A stretch of DNA of 64,000 nucleotides from Leptolyngbya subtilissima AS-A7 (GCF_039962255.1 NZ_JAMPKY010000006.1:186001-250000), one strand, 5' to 3'. Positions 1-9,482 are shown, numbered from the stretch's first letter. The notes: generated by a model not told the origin, from the letters alone. Numbers and translations are program-made.

Positions 1-1256
1 AAGCGATCTTTGGCCGCGGTGAAGGCCTCTTTCATAGCAGCCTGAATCTTTTTAGGGTCGGGCTTTTTCCCCCCCATTAGGTCGCCGAAGTAGACGCAGG
101 CTCCTTCGCCCAGCGCCCAGGTGTAAGCGGCGGCCCAGGATGCTGCAACCACACTGCCAAAGCCGGGGATAAATTTGACCAGCTCGCGCCCGACAGCTTG
201 GGCAAAAAAACCGCCCGCGATCGCGCTAATTAGCCCACCCGCTTGAGAAGGGCTCAGGGTTTGACCGTAGAGCTTACCCAACAGCACCACCATAGAAACC
301 TGAAGCGCCGTCAGCACCGGCATAGTGGCAAAGGGTAGAGGTACCGCCGCCAGGGTGGCCGCCATAACGGCAAAGGCTGACATGTAGTGCCGCCCCACAT
401 CGCGGTAGAGGTTACCCAGCTGGTTGGTGGCCTCAGCCTGCTCGTCCAGCAGTTGGTAAAGCGCCTGGGCCTCGGCCTCAGGGAGCAGGTCAGCCAGGGC
501 ATCGCGCATCGCGTCAAGGCCATAGAACACGGGGTCGAAGCCGTCTTCGTCAAGGGTGAAGTCGATCAGCACGGTGCGATCAACCAATCCCTCAAAATTA
601 GCTTGCACGGCCTGAAAGGGACGCTGTACGGACTCCATCTTGGGTGGGTAGGGCGGGTGATTGTCCTGGTTGGGAGGATAGACCTCATGGCTGGAGGTGA
701 CCACCAGCAGGCAGGGCACGGTGGGAAACTGCTGACGTAGGCGGACGGCAATTTGGCGCAGGGTGTCGGTGGCAAAATCGTTGATTTTGACTGTCAAAAC
801 CAAAATGCGGGCCGTGCGGGTCTCACTGTTGAGATCGTTAACCAGCTCAGCAATGATAGCTTCGGTGGCCTGGGTTACATCCCCTAGCCCTACGGTATCG
901 GTAAAAATCAGCAGGGGCAGATCTTCGGAGGGGTAGGCGTAGCGCTGGGTGTTTTGGGTATGGGGCTTGAAACCCTGACCGATAATATCGGCTGAAACTC
1001 CGGTTAACCCTCGCACGATGGAGCTTTTGCCGGCTTGGGGTTTGCCAATCAGCAGAGCCTCGGTGGTGGGCAACTGCTCGCGCACGGCCGCCAAAATTTC
1101 GACCACTTTGTCATCGTCAATATTGAACCAGCGGCTGAGCTGCTGATCAGGCCGGAGCTGACCGATGCGCTCGCGCAACAGATGCCAGGCCTCTAGCATC
1201 GGAGCGGCCCACGACGGGCTGCCATTGGAGGGATTAGGTTGTGGAGAGTCGCCCAT
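1..1256 (-). CDS. Dynamin/Era-like GTPase with C-terminal DUF697-type membrane domain (3' end cut by window edge)
   Basis: The reverse frame is open from an ATG at 1256 to the left edge, about 418 residues, and has no stop in the window. Near residue 70 there is a P-loop (GKPQAGKSS, the G1 motif GxxxxGKS). About 40 residues later DTVGLGD fits the G3 switch (DxxG). The C-terminal part carries long Ala/Gly/Val-rich hydrophobic helices (near 180-330), as in GTPases fused to the YcjF/DUF697 domain. Such proteins are membrane-associated P-loop GTPases of poorly known role, probably in membrane remodelling or stress. The gene points away from the histidine kinase at 1363-3387 with about 106 bases between start and stop, so it is either downstream in the same direction or separately transcribed. 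The C-terminus is missing only because of the window edge. Confidence 0.8.
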   Translation of the reverse strand, partial: MGDSPQPNPSNGSPSWAAPMLEAWHLLRERIGQLRPDQQLSRWFNIDDDKVVEILAAVREQLPTTEALLIGKPQAGKSSIVRGLTGVSADIIGQGFKPHTQNTQRYAYPSEDLPLLIFTDTVGLGDVTQATEAIIAELVNDLNSETRTARILVLTVKINDFATDTLRQIAVRLRQQFPTVPCLLVVTSSHEVYPPNQDNHPPYPPKMESVQRPFQAVQANFEGLVDRTVLIDFTLDEDGFDPVFYGLDAMRDALADLLPEAEAQALYQLLDEQAEATNQLGNLYRDVGRHYMSAFAVMAATLAAVPLPFATMPVLTALQVSMVVLLGKLYGQTLSPSQAGGLISAIAGGFFAQAVGRELVKFIPGFGSVVAASWAAAYTWALGEGACVYFGDLMGGKKPDPKKIQAAMKEAFTAAKDR

Positions 1257-1362
1257 ACCCAGGCTCTAATTCTGCTGATCAGATACGGCCATCATGCCAC
1301 GCCTTGCCCTTCCTCAGCTGCCTTAGTAGTGCAACAGCAGGGCACCGAGATGCCCCTCAGCC

Positions 1363-3387
1363 CTAGTCATCGAGCAGCACAGAGGGATTGCCCGGTAGGG
1401 TAGCGGGCTGTTTTTTGGCCGTTCCGGCGGAGCGGTTGCTGCGGCTGTCGAGCTTACCTTGGGCAATGGGGACAGTGAAGTGAAATTGGCTGCCCTTGTT
1501 TTTACCCTCTGATTCGGCCCAGATTATGCCCCCCAGCCCCTCCACAATCTGACGGCACATGGCTAGCCCTAGCCCGGTACCACCGGTAGTCCGCCGCAGC
1601 GCCCCTTCTTCTTGATAAAAACGATCGAACACCACATTCAGGCGGCTGGGCTCAATGCCGCGCCCAGTGTCGGCGACGGTGACTTGCAGGTGGGTAGGGC
1701 TAGAGCGGGTCACCTGAATAATGATTTTGCCGGTGGTAGGGGTAAATTTTTGGGCATTGTCGAGCAGTTTAGCCAGCACCTCGACCAGCCATTCGCCATC
1801 GGCGCGCACTAGGGGCACCTGCTTAGGAATTTTGACCTTAATGGTGGGGGTTGCGGCGCTGTCTTGGCTACCGTGGATGCTGCTGAGGGCCAAATCGACG
1901 CATTCCTGAATGGAGAGCGACTCTAGGTTCCACTCGACACGACCGCTCTCAAGCCGTGACAGGGTGAGAAAGTCTTGCACCAGCTTGCGCATGCGCTCGG
2001 CATCTTCAAGGGCCGATTGCAGCATAATCTGGCGCAGCTCGTTGGGCATGTCAGGCTCGGTGGCCAGACTTTCGAGACAGACCTGAATCGTCGAGAGCGG
2101 GGTGCGTAGCTCATGACCAGTAATGGCGATCAGATTGGCCCGAGTGCGATCGAGGGCTTCGAGCTGCTGGTTGAGGTCCTGTAGGTTAGCGTAGGCCTCA
2201 GCCTGAATGATGGCGACGCTGAGCTGGGTGGCGATCGCATCTACCAGGGCTGTATCGTCTTCGCTCCACTCGTAGGGCTGGGGTAGGCAGTGGTGCAGTT
2301 CGATCAGGCCCACCAGGCGGTCTTGGTACGTCAGGGGCACAATCAGCCATGATTGAATCTGCCACCGCTCAATCAGGGGCTGAATGGCCTCTAGCTCATA
2401 ACGAAAAGGCGACTCGCGGTCTTGGGTGTTGGCAATGGCGACAATTTCTTTGGTGTCTTGAATGTAGTCAAATAGGGGATTGGTGGCCAGCGGCCAGGTC
2501 TCGCCCAGCAGCGACTCGACCTTGCTGTTGAGGTGCTGGTGCGCAATCACTACCGTGGCGTCGGTGGCGCTACAGGGATAGATTAGGCAGCGACACACGT
2601 GTAGCGCTTGGCCCAACTCCTGGGCCGCTTTGGCAAAAATTTCGTCGGCGTTAAGAGACTGCCGCACCACCGAGGTAATGGAGTTAACCAAGCGCTCCCG
2701 TCGCTCTTGAGCGGTAATAGCCTTGTAGGCTTTGAGCAGCTTGTACTGCCCTGCCTGGAGGTAGGTGACCAGTCGCTGGGTAAAAGGATCAGGCCCACCG
2801 CTGCCGTCGAGGCGTTCAGTAGGCATCAGGGATGGATTGATGTAGCGCTGGCGGGCGATCGCAATTTTGTCAGCCAAGTCAGGGCGGTATCCGGCAATGC
2901 GATCGAGCAGCATGTCTGCTGCCCGCTGACTGACGTAGCGGTCTTGGGTCCAAACTCCCTCAAACCGGCGAGTTTGGTCGAGGTGGGGGCCATCTATGGC
3001 CGGTACCGGCGATCGCTCTCGACAGATCAAGCAGGCACTGTAGTCAGCCCCCACCACAATCAGATGCCACTCCTGGGTAAGGGCATCGTCGGTGTCAAAG
3101 GCGATCGTTTCGTAGTTCTCAGAGCGACTGGCAAAACTAGTACCCAGGGCCGACAATACATAGACCTGATCGGTCAGCTCAGCAATGCGCAGATAGCGGT
3201 TAGCCTCCTGCAAATAAAACCGCTCCTGTTGAAAGCTAGCAATCACTAAAAACTTCGCCGTCCCCGCCAGCACGTGATCTTCCATCGCGTGGGACAACGC
3301 GGTTAAAGAGGTCTTGAAGTAGAGGCTAGGTCTCAGCTGGGGAATTGCGGTCAGCAATTCTTCCACTACAGAGGTGGAATGGCTCAT
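1363..3387 (-). CDS. Sensor histidine kinase: DICT sensory domain, GAF, HisKA, HATPase
   Basis: A 674-residue soluble-looking sensor kinase with no clear membrane helix. Residues about 20-190 resemble the DICT domain (named for diguanylate cyclases and two-component systems), a putative light- or signal-responsive module common in cyanobacteria. A GAF domain follows at about 245-395. The dimerisation/phosphoacceptor motif GHELRTPLS puts the phosphorylated histidine near residue 425. The N box (LLDNAQKF, about 541), DTGRGIEP (about 573) and GGTGLGLAM (about 602) show a complete ATP-binding domain, so the kinase should be active. The GAF domain has no DXCF or Cys-His bilin motif, so bilin binding is not supported. 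No response regulator is adjacent, making this an orphan kinase. The start at 3387 begins just before the DICT domain. Confidence 0.88.
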   Translation of the reverse strand: MSHSTSVVEELLTAIPQLRPSLYFKTSLTALSHAMEDHVLAGTAKFLVIASFQQERFYLQEANRYLRIAELTDQVYVLSALGTSFASRSENYETIAFDTDDALTQEWHLIVVGADYSACLICRERSPVPAIDGPHLDQTRRFEGVWTQDRYVSQRAADMLLDRIAGYRPDLADKIAIARQRYINPSLMPTERLDGSGGPDPFTQRLVTYLQAGQYKLLKAYKAITAQERRERLVNSITSVVRQSLNADEIFAKAAQELGQALHVCRCLIYPCSATDATVVIAHQHLNSKVESLLGETWPLATNPLFDYIQDTKEIVAIANTQDRESPFRYELEAIQPLIERWQIQSWLIVPLTYQDRLVGLIELHHCLPQPYEWSEDDTALVDAIATQLSVAIIQAEAYANLQDLNQQLEALDRTRANLIAITGHELRTPLSTIQVCLESLATEPDMPNELRQIMLQSALEDAERMRKLVQDFLTLSRLESGRVEWNLESLSIQECVDLALSSIHGSQDSAATPTIKVKIPKQVPLVRADGEWLVEVLAKLLDNAQKFTPTTGKIIIQVTRSSPTHLQVTVADTGRGIEPSRLNVVFDRFYQEEGALRRTTGGTGLGLAMCRQIVEGLGGIIWAESEGKNKGSQFHFTVPIAQGKLDSRSNRSAGTAKKQPATLPGNPSVLLDD

Positions 3388-3587
3388 GGTTCAGTTCAGG
3401 GAACCGTCGATTCAAAGGTTCTGCCCTGGCGCTCTCTAGAGAACCCCCAGGAGACCCGGTCGCATCGGCAGCAGTTACTCTCACCTAGCCTACCAGCTAC
3501 CCCCTTTCCCGATAGATATATTGTAACCATTTGCCAAAAACGGCCCTTGTCAGGGCAGAATGCCTGTTCTATCCGGCGGATCAGCAA

Positions 3588-3619
3588 TAAAAAAACACCT
3601 GCGCAAGCTTGCGCAGGTG
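3588..3619 (-). terminator. Rho-independent terminator of amt
   Basis: A perfect 24-base palindrome at 3596-3619 (arms CACCTGCGCAAG) is followed on the minus strand by seven T residues at 3589-3595. It lies about 50 bases past the amt stop codon. The rest of the 284-base interval up to the kinase start shows no gene. Confidence 0.9.
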
Positions 3620-3671
3620 GCCTAAATACTATGGTTCTAACCCACAGCAAGAACTAACGCTTTGGAGAAAG

Positions 3672-5171
3672 CTACATCACACCAGTCATATCGCTGGTGT
3701 CTTTGAGAAAGCCACTGTAGGCCTCCATGCCGTGCTCGCCAATGTCCAGCCCTTTCATCTCTTCTTCGGCGCTGACCCGCAGGCCCAGCACAGACTTAAC
3801 CACCAGCCAGAATATGGTGGACAGCACGACCGTAAACAAACCAACGGTCAAGATGCCCAGAATTTGAAGCCCTAGCTGACCCAAGCCGCCACCGTAGAAC
3901 AGCCCAGAAATACCCTCACCCCCTTGGGTAAAGTTGTTGGGGTTGGCAAACAAACCTACGGCTAGGGTGCCCCAGATGCCACAGACCAGGTGCACCGAGG
4001 TAGCACCCACGGGGTCGTCGATTTTAATGCTGTCAAAGAAGCCGACCGCGAACACCACCAGGATGCCGCCAATCAAACCGACCACGAAAGCACCTGCATA
4101 ACCAAAGACAAAGCAGCCAGCGGTAACCGATACCAGACCAGCCAGAATGCCGTTGATAGTCATCGACAGGTCGGGCTTGCCGCTCATTGCCCAGGAGACA
4201 AACGTAGCGGCTACACCACCGGCAGCAGCACCCAGGTTGGTGGTAACCGCGATATAGGCTACGTTTGAATCGGCTGCGAGCTGAGAACCAGGGTTGAACC
4301 CAAACCAGCCTAACCAAAGGATGAGGCAGCCCAGGGTCGCAATGCTCAAATTGTGCCCAGGCAGAGCATTAACCTGCCCATCAGAGTTGTACTTACCCAT
4401 GCGGGGGCCAAGAAAAGCGGCTCCCATGAGCGCCGCCCACCCACCAACAGAGTGCACAATCGTAGACCCGGCAAAGTCGTGGAAACCAAGATCAGCCAGC
4501 CAGCCGCCACCCCAGAGCCAGTGGCCTGTGATGGGGTAGGCAATAGCGGTCAGCAAAACGCTGAAGATGAGAAAGTCAACAAACTTGATGCGCTCGGCTA
4601 CCGCCCCAGACACGATGGTGGCAGCAGTACCAGCGAAGGCAACCTGAAACAGGAAGAACGTATCCTTAGTGAGGTTTATGCCATCGGGACCTAAACCGTA
4701 CAGTTCAGGGGCACCACCGAGGAAGAAGCTCCCCCAGCCTACCCAGCCGTTGCCATTGGCACCAAACATCAGCGAAAAGCCGATGAACCAAAAGGCTAGG
4801 GTGGCTAGAGCAAAAACAATCAGGTTTTTGGTCAACACGTTGACAGCATTCTTTTGCCGGCAAAAGCCAGTCTCCACCATGGCGAAGCCAGCGTTCATGA
4901 AAATGACCAAGAACGAACAGACCAGCACCCAAATGTTATTGAGGGTGACTTGCACATCGGCAGCAGTCAACTCTTCCTGAGCGTGAGCTGCGACTCCCCA
5001 GGTGGCCAGAATAATCAACGCCAATGGGATACAGGCTACCCAAGCCCAACCGCCAACCCGGGCGAATAGACGCTTAAACACCTGGTCAAAGGGCGGCACA
5101 TTAGCATTCCAAAAGCTCGGCTTAGACCGCCTCCGGAACTTAGAACGATTACGCAACACTAGATTAGACAT
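3672..5171 (-). CDS. amt: Ammonium transporter, Amt family
   Basis: A 499-residue polytopic protein of the Amt/MEP/Rh family, which moves ammonium or ammonia across the plasma membrane. The N-terminal 65 residues include a basic leader and a hydrophobic stretch ending in AHAQEE, probably a signal segment before the eleven-helix core. Family landmarks are visible: [16 protein letters not shown] early in the core, [16 protein letters not shown] in the middle, and [12 protein letters not shown] with the conserved His of the channel. The protein is a little longer than typical cyanobacterial Amt1 because of the leader. It is monocistronic, with its own terminator at 3588-3619 and a perfect NtcA-type box at 5465-5478, which suggests induction under nitrogen limitation. 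No glnB/glnK gene is adjacent. Confidence 0.95.
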   Translation of the reverse strand: MSNLVLRNRSKFRRRSKPSFWNANVPPFDQVFKRLFARVGGWAWVACIPLALIILATWGVAAHAQEELTAADVQVTLNNIWVLVCSFLVIFMNAGFAMVETGFCRQKNAVNVLTKNLIVFALATLAFWFIGFSLMFGANGNGWVGWGSFFLGGAPELYGLGPDGINLTKDTFFLFQVAFAGTAATIVSGAVAERIKFVDFLIFSVLLTAIAYPITGHWLWGGGWLADLGFHDFAGSTIVHSVGGWAALMGAAFLGPRMGKYNSDGQVNALPGHNLSIATLGCLILWLGWFGFNPGSQLAADSNVAYIAVTTNLGAAAGGVAATFVSWAMSGKPDLSMTINGILAGLVSVTAGCFVFGYAGAFVVGLIGGILVVFAVGFFDSIKIDDPVGATSVHLVCGIWGTLAVGLFANPNNFTQGGEGISGLFYGGGLGQLGLQILGILTVGLFTVVLSTIFWLVVKSVLGLRVSAEEEMKGLDIGEHGMEAYSGFLKDTSDMTGVM

Positions 5172-5464
5172 CTCAACAGACGTTCCTTCAACACAATCAG
5201 ACAGTGAACACGGCCTACCGCTTTTCGGATCTGTGTCTCAGCCGCATAGCAGTGAGAAGATCCGCATGGGAGCTAAGGCCCACAGAATAGATGCATTCTG
5301 CGAACCACATACAAAGTTGCAAGTTTCTAACGGCAGCTACGTCAACCGAAAAATAACCTTTAGAAACCCACACCGATCTGCCTAAACATTTTTGAGATTA
5401 AGGGCAGAGGAATTTGCGTGTAAATAGAACAAGTTGATTCCATCAATTCTGAGGCAAGCAATCT

Positions 5465-5478
5465 GTATCAAGCGATAC
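5465..5478 (-). promoter_or_regulatory. Candidate NtcA box upstream of amt
   Basis: The sequence is a perfect GTA-N8-TAC palindrome, the NtcA consensus, located 294 bases before the amt start. An NtcA-activated promoter should have a TAN3T box about 22 bases downstream on the minus strand. The nearest match there (TGGAAT) is poor, so the core promoter is uncertain. Nothing else was recognised in the 435-base interval 5172-5606, which is noticeably A+T-richer than the flanking genes. Confidence 0.6.
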
Positions 5479-5606
5479 ACAACACCACACAAGGCTGCTA
5501 CATCCCTTATGTAATCCTTAAAACACGGGGTTAATTAACTGCAAATTAATTTGTTTGTCAAAGATGTTTTAAGGAACATTGCAGTCAAAAAAGGCGCTGG
5601 TGTCTT

Positions 5607-6152
5607 CTAAACTTGATTTGCCAAGTAGCTTTGGGGTCCAAGCTGCTCGAGTTTTTGCTGTTTGGCGAGCACTGAAGCTTCAAGAGCGCGGCGATATTGG
5701 GCGACCTGGTCGAGTAGGGTAGGACGATCGGTGGCCAAAATCTGCACTGCCAGCAGCCCAGCATTCGTGGCATTGCCAATGGCAACTGTGGCTACCGGAA
5801 TGCCCGCTGGCATTTGCACAATGGAGTAGAGCGAATCGAGCCCTTGCATAGTGCGGCTGACTACGGGGACGCCGATTACTGGTAGTGGGGTGAGGGCAGC
5901 GACCATGCCGGGCAGGTGAGCGGCTCCTCCGGCCCCGGCAATGATCACCTTGAGGCCGCGATCGCGGGCAGTTTGAGCATAGGTAACCATGCGCTCGGGG
6001 GTACGGTGGGCCGACACAATGGCCACTTCGTGGGCGACCCCAAACTCAGTACAGATCTCAATAGCTGCCGCCATGGTGGGCAAGTCTGAATCGCTGCCCA
6101 TGATGATGCCAATTTCAGGGCTGTTATCAGAGCCAATCTCAGGGTTAGTCAT
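5607..6152 (-). CDS. purE: 5-(carboxyamino)imidazole ribonucleotide mutase (PurE)
   Basis: PurE converts N5-CAIR to CAIR in de novo purine synthesis, in the cytoplasm. The motif [13 protein letters not shown] near the N-terminus and SAHRTPERM with the catalytic His are diagnostic. Further on, [11 protein letters not shown] and PVIGVPV match the CAIR-binding loops. The reading frame can be extended to ATGs at 6188/6185, but the extra residues precede the usual PurE start, so the ATG at 6152 (181 residues) was chosen. It is transcribed divergently from chlM. The partner purK is not in the window. Confidence 0.93.
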   Translation of the reverse strand: MTNPEIGSDNSPEIGIIMGSDSDLPTMAAAIEICTEFGVAHEVAIVSAHRTPERMVTYAQTARDRGLKVIIAGAGGAAHLPGMVAALTPLPVIGVPVVSRTMQGLDSLYSIVQMPAGIPVATVAIGNATNAGLLAVQILATDRPTLLDQVAQYRRALEASVLAKQQKLEQLGPQSYLANQV

Positions 6153-6315
6153 CGCCTTCGCTGCCGTCGAAAAGTGCCTACCCATCATGCCACTGGCGGG
6201 TTTCAGGCGATGGCCTTAGAGGCATAGGGGAAGGTTGAGTTTCGTTGCGGGCCGTTTTGGCGCAGCAAAACATCATAGAATTTTACAGAAATTAGCAAAC
6301 TCCGAAGCCCTCCCT

Positions 6316-7002
6316 ATGACTGCCACTGACGACAAAACCGTAGTTCGCGAATACTTCAATGCCACTGGCTTTGACCGCTGGCAGCGCATCTACGGCGATG
6401 GCGAAGTCAATAAAGTCCAGCTCGACATTCGCAAGGGTCATCAGCAGACCGTAGACACGCTGATGGGCTGGCTAGAGGCCGATGGCAATCTGGCTGGGCT
6501 CACCTGCTGCGATGCGGGCTGCGGCGTAGGCAGTCTAACGATTCCCCTAGCTCAGGCAGGTGCTCAGGTCTATGCCAGCGACATCTCCGCCAAAATGGTC
6601 GAGGAGGCTCGCCAACGAGCTGAGGTAGCTTTAGAGGGCAAAAATTTGCCTACCTTCGAGGTCAAAGACCTGGAGGAGTTGGCCGGTCGCTACCACACAG
6701 TGATTTGCTTAGACGTGCTGATTCACTATCCCCAAGACAAAGTGCAGGGCATGATCAGCCATCTTGGTTCCCTGGCCGAGTCGCGCCTGATTATGAGCTT
6801 TGCGCCCAAGACGCTGTTCTATAGCGCGCTGAAGAAGGTGGGCGAATTCTTCCCGGGGCCAAGCAAAACCACCCGCGCCTACCTGCACCGGGAGGCCGAC
6901 ATTGTGAAGGCGCTGGAGGCCGACGGCTGGCGCATTGAGCGCCGCACCTTGACCAAGACCCAGTTTTACTTCTCGCGCATGCTAGAAGCCGTCAAAGACT
7001 AG
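6316..7002 (+). CDS. chlM: Magnesium-protoporphyrin IX methyltransferase (ChlM)
   Basis: ChlM transfers a methyl group from S-adenosylmethionine to the C13 propionate of Mg-protoporphyrin IX, in chlorophyll synthesis at the thylakoid or plasma membrane. The 228-residue protein has the typical ChlM start (VVREYFNATGFDRWQRIYG) and the SAM-binding motif CDAGCGVGSLTIPLA near residue 75, followed by VYASDIS. The C-terminal region LYSALKKVGEFFPGP is replaced here by LFYSALKKVGEFFPGPSK, as in the family. The frame extends upstream to 6235, but homology begins at the ATG at 6316. The next gene (DUF423) starts 30 bases downstream on the same strand, so the two may be co-transcribed. Confidence 0.95.
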   Translation: MTATDDKTVVREYFNATGFDRWQRIYGDGEVNKVQLDIRKGHQQTVDTLMGWLEADGNLAGLTCCDAGCGVGSLTIPLAQAGAQVYASDISAKMVEEARQRAEVALEGKNLPTFEVKDLEELAGRYHTVICLDVLIHYPQDKVQGMISHLGSLAESRLIMSFAPKTLFYSALKKVGEFFPGPSKTTRAYLHREADIVKALEADGWRIERRTLTKTQFYFSRMLEAVKD

Positions 7003-7032
7003 TAGCCCGCTATAGGCAGGAACGAGACAGCC

Positions 7033-7425
7033 ATGACTGTAGAGCGGCTATGGATTGCGATCGCAGCGGTGCTGGGCGGCACCGCCGTAGCCGCGGGAGC
7101 CTTTGCCACCCACGCCCTTAAGCCTCAGCTCAGCGATCGGCTGCTGGCGGTGTTTGAGACCGCAGCCCGCTATCAGATGTATCACGCTCTGGCTCTGCTG
7201 CTGCTGGCCCTAGTGCGGCACCAAGGGCTAGCGGCCCCAGGATGGCTCGCCGCCTCGGGGTGGGCCTTGATCGCCGGTACTGTCGTATTTTCGGGCAGCC
7301 TCTATGCCCTGGCACTGACGGGTCGAACTATGCTGGGGGCCGTGGCCCCGATTGGCGGCGCGGCCTTGATGGTGGGCTGGGCCTGTCTGGCCATAGCCGG
7401 GCTGCGGGGGGCTGGAGAGAGTTAG
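7033..7425 (+). CDS. DUF423 family small membrane protein
   Basis: A 130-residue protein with four predicted hydrophobic helices. The start LWIAIAAVLGGTAVAAGAFA, then THALK and a YQMYHALALLLLAL segment, are the hallmarks of the DUF423 (YgdD/TMEM256-like) family of inner-membrane proteins of unknown function. The family is usually about 120-130 residues, so the protein is full length. It lies 30 bases after chlM on the same strand and probably shares its transcript; whether this means a link to tetrapyrrole metabolism is not known. Confidence 0.85.
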   Translation: MTVERLWIAIAAVLGGTAVAAGAFATHALKPQLSDRLLAVFETAARYQMYHALALLLLALVRHQGLAAPGWLAASGWALIAGTVVFSGSLYALALTGRTMLGAVAPIGGAALMVGWACLAIAGLRGAGES

Positions 7426-7557
7426 GGAGGCAAAGGGTATCGGGATTGGGTGACTTGCTGACCATATTTTTCTCTCTGAAGCGCTATCTCTATCCAGAGT
7501 CCACCCACTCAGCCCAGGCGGGCAGGCTATGATGACCCTGTGTCACGCCGGGCCGCT

Positions 7558-7785
7558 ATGTTTGAATACCTATCGCCGCGATCGCTGGCTACGCCCCAGG
7601 AGATCATCGAGTACCTGGAACTCCAGCAAGCCGCCCAAGATTTCCGCCTGGAGGTTGAGCACCGGACCAACCTGGAAGCTTACTACCAGTGGTATGACCA
7701 AGTAGCCACCGAAAACCGCCGCGATCTGGAGCAGATGCGGACGGAGGCCAACCTTCTGACCTGGTTCAGCCGTCGCTCTATCTAA
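7558..7785 (+). CDS. Small conserved-looking hypothetical protein
   Basis: A 75-residue soluble, charged protein starting MFEYLSPRSLATPQEII. I do not recognise a family. It is rich in Glu, Gln and aromatic residues with helix-forming spacing (EYLELQQAAQDFRLEVEHR), suggesting a short helical bundle. A GTG at 7540 would add six residues, but the ATG at 7558 is preferred. It converges with ftrV on the other strand, about 50 bases apart. Confidence 0.6.
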   Translation: MFEYLSPRSLATPQEIIEYLELQQAAQDFRLEVEHRTNLEAYYQWYDQVATENRRDLEQMRTEANLLTWFSRRSI

Positions 7786-7837
7786 GAGAGCAACAGAGCC
7801 TGATCCAATCAACTTTTTGAGCGATTTGCGCCCAAGA

Positions 7838-8074
7838 CTAGAGCAGTTCTAACTCATCTTGCTTGAGGTGAGCGCGCATGGGCCGCTTGGCCCCCTCGAC
7901 CTCAAACTCCACCTGAACCGGAAAATTAGGGCTGATGGGGCGACCCTTGTAGTCGGTGAGAATAGTCACAACGACTCCCTCTAAACCTTTAGCATCGAAG
8001 GCTTCGTTGCGGTGCAGCGGGTGGTGATAAAAAATAACCGATTCTTTGATTCGGACGCGTTCGCCAACATTCAT
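7838..8074 (-). CDS. ftrV: Ferredoxin:thioredoxin reductase variable chain (FtrV)
   Basis: This 78-residue protein matches the variable (alpha) subunit of ferredoxin:thioredoxin reductase, which with the catalytic Fe-S subunit FtrC passes photosynthetic electrons from ferredoxin to thioredoxin. Recognisable elements are MNVGERVRIKESVIFYHHP at the start, KGLEGVV, the GRPISPNFPVQVEF segment and the acidic C-terminal LKQDELELL. This SH3-like barrel is normally about 75 residues. An in-frame ATG three codons upstream (8083) exists, but the family begins at MNVG. ftrC is not in the window, as is common in cyanobacteria. Confidence 0.92.
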   Translation of the reverse strand: MNVGERVRIKESVIFYHHPLHRNEAFDAKGLEGVVVTILTDYKGRPISPNFPVQVEFEVEGAKRPMRAHLKQDELELL

Positions 8075-8191
8075 AGCACACACTCGCTCTTACTCAATCC
8101 TCCCTAGCGCCTGGTGACCAGGTGGGAACTTGCTTTTTTGTAGCCCTATTATCTTTGCACAGGATGGGCGCTTGCACGTGGCTGCTGCCGA

Positions 8192-8629
8192 TTAGGTCGA
8201 GCTATTCCCTGATTGAGGGCCGTAGGGCTGCATGAGTTCATCCAAACGCTGGGCCATGGCGGCCATTTCGGGGTCGCGGCGGGAGACTGATTGAGTGCGG
8301 TCCTGAAACGCCTGGCCAATTTCGGTGTCATAGAGCAGGTGACGGGCCTGGTTGAGCAACTCGGGAGCGCGCTCTAGGGGCTGGGGCTGCTTTGACATCA
8401 GCACCTCGTCGATTTGCACAATCAGCTGAGAGATAGGCCGCAGCCAGCTAAATTGCTCATGGTTGAGCACCAGACGCAGGTAGTCGCCCTTGTTGGCGAT
8501 CGCACCGTGGTTGGCCTCGTAGCGGTCTTTCTCAGCGTCCATTAAAATTTTGTGGGCCTTCAGCAGCAGGGGTCGAAACTGGCGCAGGGATTCAAAGGCC
8601 GGATCAGAAGCAGGATTACCAACAGTCAT
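8192..8629 (-). CDS. Conserved hypothetical protein, helical
   Basis: A 145-residue soluble protein without a recognised domain name. The central part (LLLKAHKILMDAEKDRYEANHG, then LRLVLNHEQFSWLRPIS and IVQIDE) resembles a small helical family seen in varied bacteria as a hypothetical protein. The ATG at 8629 was chosen because it begins just before this region. The frame continues to 8746, but that would overlap the region upstream of the divergent gene at 8775. With that gene it shares a 145-base divergent promoter region. Confidence 0.65.
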   Translation of the reverse strand: MTVGNPASDPAFESLRQFRPLLLKAHKILMDAEKDRYEANHGAIANKGDYLRLVLNHEQFSWLRPISQLIVQIDEVLMSKQPQPLERAPELLNQARHLLYDTEIGQAFQDRTQSVSRRDPEMAAMAQRLDELMQPYGPQSGNSST

Positions 8630-8774
8630 GTAACTCTCGCGCAGGCGTGCAGTACTCCCTTCACCATTCCACGAATAGAGAGCGATTTCAAGCCGCCCGG
8701 TGCTGAGGGGCGATCGCCCCCATGGGGTGACTGGGTTTGGTGTCACAATAGCCCTACATTCCTTTTATCTGGTC

Positions 8775-9482
8775 ATGGACTTTACCACCGTTCGCCCTGG
8801 GCAGCTTTCCATCATTGCTAACGATTTCGACGCCCGGCCGATGAGCTTTGTGCAAGATGGCGATCGCCAGGGCTACGAACCGGCTGTGGCGCGGGCGGTG
8901 AGCGAGGCCCTGGGGTTGGTACCGGTGTGGTTTGACTGCCCACCCGAAGAGTTTTACCCCACCCTTAGCACTGGCGATTACGACGTGGTGTGGTTTAGCC
9001 AAGCTATTACCCAAGATCGCCGCGCCTGGGCCGACTTTACCCGCCCCTACGGTCGCTTTGACGAAGCCGTGCTGGTGCGCGAAGATAGCCCTATCCAGAC
9101 GTTGGAAGACCTAGCGGGCAAGCGGCTCGGCTCCCTGGCGGGCAGCAGTCCCCTAATTCTCACTGAGGCTTTGCCTGACCTAGAATGGGTGCCGTTTGAA
9201 GGGGCTGACCACACCCGGCCCGCCCTGCTGACAGCCTTGAGCCAAGGCGCGATCGATGCCCTGGTGGGCGATGCCCTGCTGCTACTTACCGCCGAGGCCG
9301 ACACCACTAGCCTGCGAGTAGCTTTTCAAATTCCCACCCAGCACCCCTTTGGCGTTGGGGTGCTACCAGGCAACCGAGAACTGCTAGAGGCCCTCAATCA
9401 GGCGATCAATCAGCTAATTATGAACGGCACCCTGGCTAAGCTGTGGGCCCAGTGGATTCCCTACAAGCCGTTTCCGTTTTAG
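8775..9482 (+). CDS. Solute-binding protein family 3 (SBP_bac_3) fold, no signal peptide
   Basis: A 235-residue protein with the two-lobe fold of family 3 extracellular solute-binding proteins. Visible are GYEPAVARAVSEALGL (matching the GFDVDLAKAIA element), YDVVWFSQAITQDRRAWADFTRPY (the family signature around the first hinge) and TLEDLAGKRLGSLAGSS. The C-terminal half has GAIDALVGD and FGVGVLPGN. Proteins of this fold bind amino acids or small organic ligands for ABC transporters. Here the chain begins directly with the first beta strand and has no signal peptide or lipobox, so it is probably cytoplasmic or used as a sensor. No permease or ATPase gene is near. Its last 47 bases overlap the end of the convergent GGDEF/EAL gene. 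Confidence 0.8.
   Translation: MDFTTVRPGQLSIIANDFDARPMSFVQDGDRQGYEPAVARAVSEALGLVPVWFDCPPEEFYPTLSTGDYDVVWFSQAITQDRRAWADFTRPYGRFDEAVLVREDSPIQTLEDLAGKRLGSLAGSSPLILTEALPDLEWVPFEGADHTRPALLTALSQGAIDALVGDALLLLTAEADTTSLRVAFQIPTQHPFGVGVLPGNRELLEALNQAINQLIMNGTLAKLWAQWIPYKPFPF

Noticed and set aside
2608-3249. A 213-codon plus-strand open frame inside the first histidine kinase gene
   Set aside because: It lies wholly opposite a well-supported kinase and has no motif or ribosome binding site; the high G+C coding sequence leaves antisense frames open.
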